Positions 32,567-35,013 of a DNA stretch of 35,013 nucleotides are shown one piece after another. Within the stretch, counting starts at the first letter, position 1; each line of letters opens with the position of its first letter. The stretch spans positions 1 through 35,013 of the forward strand of contig DATJGF010000172.1 in NCBI GenBank assembly GCA_035495315.1, given 5' to 3'. Below the pieces are notes generated by a model, which did not search any database, had not been told where the DNA came from, and was given only the letters and a program-made list of their open reading frames with translations. The DNA comes from DATJGF01 sp035495315 (GTDB lineage Bacteria > Verrucomicrobiota > Verrucomicrobiia > Limisphaerales > UBA8199). The translations under genes were made by a program, and so were the position numbers.

Positions 32567-33292
32567 ATGAACAAATCCAAAATCATCATCTTCTCAGCTA
32601 TCGTCATGCTATTGCAGTCCGCCGCGATTCAATCCATTGGTGCCCAGGAACTCTTTAGGGCATTGTTAAGTCTAAATTGTGTATCGACTAATCAAGATGG
32701 CACGCTCGTCTATGAGCGTTTCGGAAACCAGGACTTAATCAGCAGCTGTGCCCGGGATGAAGGCATCACCAATGTGACTGGACTTCACCTGGTTTACAAC
32801 CCCGCATCCAATGCACTGCAAGTTGTGACCAGCACCAACAATTCCTTGGTCGGCACTAACTTTAGCCTCGTTGGCAGCAATCAGTTGCTGATCTGCACCC
32901 CGCTGACGTTCGGTAGCGTGGTTTCGCTCAGTGGCACCAACACCAATAAAGTTGAACTTCTGGCTTCCGTATTCGTCGAGACTAACACAGTCGCCAATGG
33001 CACCTTAGCAGCCACCGAACGCTTTACTCGCAACTCCTCCAATGAACTCACCAGCTTCAGCCTCTTCGGCCGTATCCAATACGCGACGGCGGCCAGCGGA
33101 ACCAACAGCGCGATGATCTGTACTGGGGTGTTGGTGGCTGGCTCGCAGGTATCCAACGAAAATGACCAGGATGAGGAGAATGAAAACGAAGGCGGCCACA
33201 ACGGTAACAACGGTAATCATGGAAACGGTAATCATGGGAACGGAAATGGAAATAATGGAAACGGCAACAACGGGCACCATAAAGGCAGATGA
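32567..33292 (+). CDS. Secreted protein with Asn/Gly/His-rich tail
   Basis: This 241-residue protein has a signal peptide (MNKSKIIIFSAIVMLLQSAAIQSIGA). Residues about 28-190 form an Asn/Thr/Ser-rich, probably beta-stranded domain with no family I recognise (VSTNQDGTLVYERFGNQDL, VELLASVFVETNTVANGTL). An acidic patch (NENDQDEENENE) follows. The C-terminal 35 residues are almost only Asn, Gly and His in short repeats (GNHGNGNHGNGNGNNGNG), ending HHKGR. The tail could bind metal or act as a flexible surface segment. A strong terminator follows. CAGGAAAAT precedes the ATG. Possibly Verrucomicrobia-specific. Confidence 0.8.
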   Translation: MNKSKIIIFSAIVMLLQSAAIQSIGAQELFRALLSLNCVSTNQDGTLVYERFGNQDLISSCARDEGITNVTGLHLVYNPASNALQVVTSTNNSLVGTNFSLVGSNQLLICTPLTFGSVVSLSGTNTNKVELLASVFVETNTVANGTLAATERFTRNSSNELTSFSLFGRIQYATAASGTNSAMICTGVLVAGSQVSNENDQDEENENEGGHNGNNGNHGNGNHGNGNGNNGNGNNGHHKGR

Positions 33293-33349
33293 CGACGGCA
33301 ACTTAGTTATTTAGCCGCTGCGCCGATTCATACGCGTAGCGCGCCAAGT

Positions 33350-33382
33350 GGGACCCGGCATATTGCCGGGTCCCTTCGTTTT
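33350..33382 (+). terminator. Rho-independent terminator after the Asn/Gly/His-tailed protein
   Basis: GGGACCCGGCA (33350-33360) pairs perfectly with TGCCGGGTCCC (33364-33374), loop TAT, followed by TTCGTTTT. It is 58 bp after the stop. Confidence 0.85.
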
Positions 33383-33493
33383 ATGTGCTGCCCCGTGCTG
33401 CAGCTGCCCCGCCGCAAGAATTTCTATCGTTGTGCTTGACTGGATCGCTTAATCGAGAGACAACAGAGCAACGCAACGTCCAACGCTCGTCCC

Positions 33494-33922
33494 ATGATTA
33501 ATCAGAGGCATTGTCCGTTTTGCCGCGTCCCCGCCACTGCCGAATGCTTTCACTTGGCATTAGCCGTCGAGGGACGCGATTTTGTCAAACGCTGTGTTGA
33601 ACTGTGCCACGGGGAGGTTCCGTGGCGCGTCATTTGTCAACAGCGTCAACTTAACGGCTGGTCGACACAAAAGGATGACTTCATGTGGTTGGAGACAGCC
33701 TTTTGTGATGAATTCCTCAAAAATCTGACCTGGTTTGGGGGCATGGATTATGAATGGCGCTCCGGTCCCAACCCCGGGCAAGGCGGATTTTGGGTCTTAC
33801 TCTGGTCCAAACATCCGCAACGGCTATGGTGGGAACTGCGCGAGGCCCTCGAACAGCGAACCGCCCAGGCCCCGCTGGCCCAAGAAACCCCTCCCTGGCT
33901 GATTTGGCTTAATCCGCACTGA
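33494..33922 (+). CDS. Conserved-looking cytoplasmic protein of unknown function
   Basis: This 142-residue protein has no signal or membrane helix. It begins with a CxxC pair (MINQRHCPFCRVPATAECFHLALAVEGRDF), then CVELCHG, and is unusually rich in Trp: ten residues, including WGG/FWVLLWSKHPQRLWWELREAL near the C-terminus. The Cys and His residues could bind zinc, but the second CxxC of a classic ribbon is not complete. Codon use and composition look like a genuine gene. ATG 33494 is the first start; no strong ribosome site is visible. It sits alone between a terminator and the Lhr gene. I do not recognise the family. Confidence 0.7.
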   Translation: MINQRHCPFCRVPATAECFHLALAVEGRDFVKRCVELCHGEVPWRVICQQRQLNGWSTQKDDFMWLETAFCDEFLKNLTWFGGMDYEWRSGPNPGQGGFWVLLWSKHPQRLWWELREALEQRTAQAPLAQETPPWLIWLNPH

Positions 33923-34094
33923 AGCACCAGGGCACCTCTCTCCGGGGAAGCCCTTCGCGGCAGTTTCCAACGAGTCGCTGCCAGTTCGCGTGCATTCCTA
34001 GTATCCTGATCCTTCGCCTGGCTCAGCTCCCGATTGCCCAAAAACGTTCAAAATCGGGCTGCGTAGATGTCTATCCAGTGTAAACTATACGCGG

Positions 34095-35013
34095 ATGCAG
34101 TCTTTTCAATTCCATCCGATTATTGCCCAATGGTTCCGCGAGACCTTCGGGTCACCTACCGAACCGCAGCAGCGTGGCTGGCCGTCGATTCAGGCAGGCT
34201 CGCACACGTTGATCGCCGCGCCCACAGGCTCAGGGAAAACCTTGGCTGCGTTCTTTGCCGCGTTGGATCAGTTATTCCGGGAAGGCCTCGATACGCAACT
34301 GCCGGATGAAACTCGCGTCTTGTATGTCTCGCCGCTCAAGGCGTTGAGCAACGATATCCATAAGAATCTGGAAGAACCACTTAAAGGCATACGCCAGTCT
34401 TTGCTGAAACATACTGGAAAGGATGTCGATGTCCGGGCCGAGTTGCGCACAGGGGATACTTCGGCGTCCAAGCGCCAGGCTATCGCCCGTCGCCCCCCCC
34501 ATATCCTGGTGAGCACCCCGGAGTCGCTCTACTTGCTGTTAACCTCGGAGTCGGGCCGCCGACTACTCCGCACTGTCCGAACTCTGATTGTTGATGAAAT
34601 CCACGCGGTCGTCGGAAACCGACGCGGCTCGCACCTGGCGTTGAGCATGGAACGGCTGGCCGCCCTAACCAAACGCCCCCTGCAGAGAATCGGGCTCTCC
34701 GCAACCCAGAAACCAATCGAAGAAGTAGCTCTTTTTCTGGTGGGAAACAGCAATGCCAAGCTACCTCTAACAAGTGGTTCGAGTGGGGTCATCGCCGATA
34801 TAGCGTGCCGAAAATCTCAACCCAATATCGAGTCAACAGAAAAAGCCTCCTCTCCTCCAGCGGAGGAGAGGGAGAGCCGCACCGCGGATCCCGAGAACCG
34901 GACAGCAAGGCTCGGCGAGAGCAGTGGAAACTTTGTCGTCGCGGAGAAAACAGCCGGCGCTGAAGCCAATTCTCCCTCTCCCCTTCTGAGGGGAGAGGGC
35001 CGGGGTGAGGGGT
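34095..35013 (+). CDS. Lhr-type DEAD/DEAH helicase, N-terminal part (runs off the window)
   Basis: The frame stays open from ATG 34095 to the window edge (306 codons). The start FHPIIAQWFRETFGSPTEPQQRGWPSIQAG is typical of Lhr large helicases. Walker A is APTGSGKT (about residues 43-50), followed by YVSPLKALSNDIHKNL, RTGDTSASKR, ILVSTPESLYLLL, DEIH at 167-170 and GLSAT ending at residue 204. Lhr proteins unwind DNA/RNA hybrids and act in DNA repair. After FLVGN (about residue 217) the sequence departs from the family. It becomes low-complexity and contains two copies of the CCCTCTCC palindrome read in frame (residues about 252-260 and 294-302). The remaining 1000 or so residues lie outside the window. 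Confidence 0.9.
   Translation, partial: MQSFQFHPIIAQWFRETFGSPTEPQQRGWPSIQAGSHTLIAAPTGSGKTLAAFFAALDQLFREGLDTQLPDETRVLYVSPLKALSNDIHKNLEEPLKGIRQSLLKHTGKDVDVRAELRTGDTSASKRQAIARRPPHILVSTPESLYLLLTSESGRRLLRTVRTLIVDEIHAVVGNRRGSHLALSMERLAALTKRPLQRIGLSATQKPIEEVALFLVGNSNAKLPLTSGSSGVIADIACRKSQPNIESTEKASSPPAEERESRTADPENRTARLGESSGNFVVAEKTAGAEANSPSPLLRGEGRGEG
34849..34871. repeat. Palindromic repeat, CCCTCTCC family, copy 3, inside the Lhr gene
   Basis: CCTCTCCTCC (34849-34858) pairs with GGAGGAGAGG (34862-34871). It lies in the coding sequence of the helicase and is read as SSPPAEERE without breaking the frame. Confidence 0.6.
34974..35012. repeat. Palindromic repeat, CCCTCTCC family, copy 4, inside the Lhr gene
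   Basis: CCCTCTCCCC (34974-34983) pairs with GGGGAGAGGG (34990-34999), followed by the tail CCGGGGTGAGGGG. It is read as SPSPLLRGEGRGEG in the helicase frame. The element may continue past the window edge. Confidence 0.65.

Noticed and set aside
33190..33285. Short GGTAATCATGG-type repeats looking like a small array
   Set aside because: They are codon-level repeats encoding the Asn/Gly/His tail; units are irregular and there are no spacers, so this is not CRISPR.
34067..34309. 80-codon plus-strand frame at the start of the Lhr gene
   Set aside because: It overlaps the Lhr start in another frame, and the Lhr frame has every expected helicase motif.

Overview
The window looks like a chromosomal segment of a Verrucomicrobiota bacterium, probably near Pedosphaera/Limisphaerales. 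This is inferred from gene style, not from a marker gene. The signs are Tat-exported Gfo/Idh/MocA oxidoreductases, a sulfatase, an RCC1-like secreted protein with a short beta-rich tail ending in FYRVLKL, Asn/Ser/Thr-rich secreted proteins, and many dispersed palindromic repeats in the gaps. No rRNA, tRNA, CRISPR array, transposase or phage gene was seen.

Layout. 1-1350: Tat-type oxidoreductase (minus). 1541-6119: complete phosphate ABC operon pstS-pstC-pstA-pstB-phoU (minus). 6510-8267: divergent DUF47 (PhoU-like) protein and PiT phosphate permease (plus). The 390 bp between the two phosphate systems carries GTTAC repeats resembling a Pho box, plus a MITE-like element. 8763-10562: secreted RCC1-like protein. 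10563-11542: repeat-rich gap holding a small zinc-ribbon gene broken by one extra base. 11543-12805: small lipoprotein and a flavin reductase. 12954-14318: second Tat-type oxidoreductase. 14502-15656: double-receiver response regulator. 15704-15848: element with 28-bp perfect terminal inverted repeats. 15913-21622: tripartite RND efflux system (TolC-like lipoprotein, adaptor, CzcA/CusA-like pump; minus), with a divergent cupredoxin-like secreted protein at 21734-22363. 22689-24254: IMP dehydrogenase. 24352-25674: MFS transporter. 25998-26183: small membrane protein. 26316-27737: sulfatase. 27964-28503: Arg-rich/coiled-coil protein. 28643-30943: ECF-type cobalt/nickel importer cbiM(N)-cbiQ-cbiO. 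30960-32303: Tat-exported phosphoesterase. 32567-33292: secreted Asn/Gly/His-tailed protein. 33494-33922: unknown cytoplasmic protein. 34095-end: Lhr-type helicase, cut by the window edge.

How it fits together. The left 8 kb is a phosphate-acquisition block: high-affinity Pst, a low-affinity PiT with its DUF47 partner, and PhoU. The centre right is metal handling: an RND efflux operon, a possible copper protein and a Co/Ni importer. The rest is carbohydrate or sulfate-ester metabolism and housekeeping (GuaB, Lhr).

I found no convincing new defence or biosynthetic system. The most interesting items are the frameshifted zinc-ribbon gene, two palindromic repeats read in frame inside the Lhr helicase, the MITE-like elements, the cupredoxin without its axial Met, the IMP dehydrogenase with Ser where Asp is normal, and the REC-Hpt-like-REC regulator.
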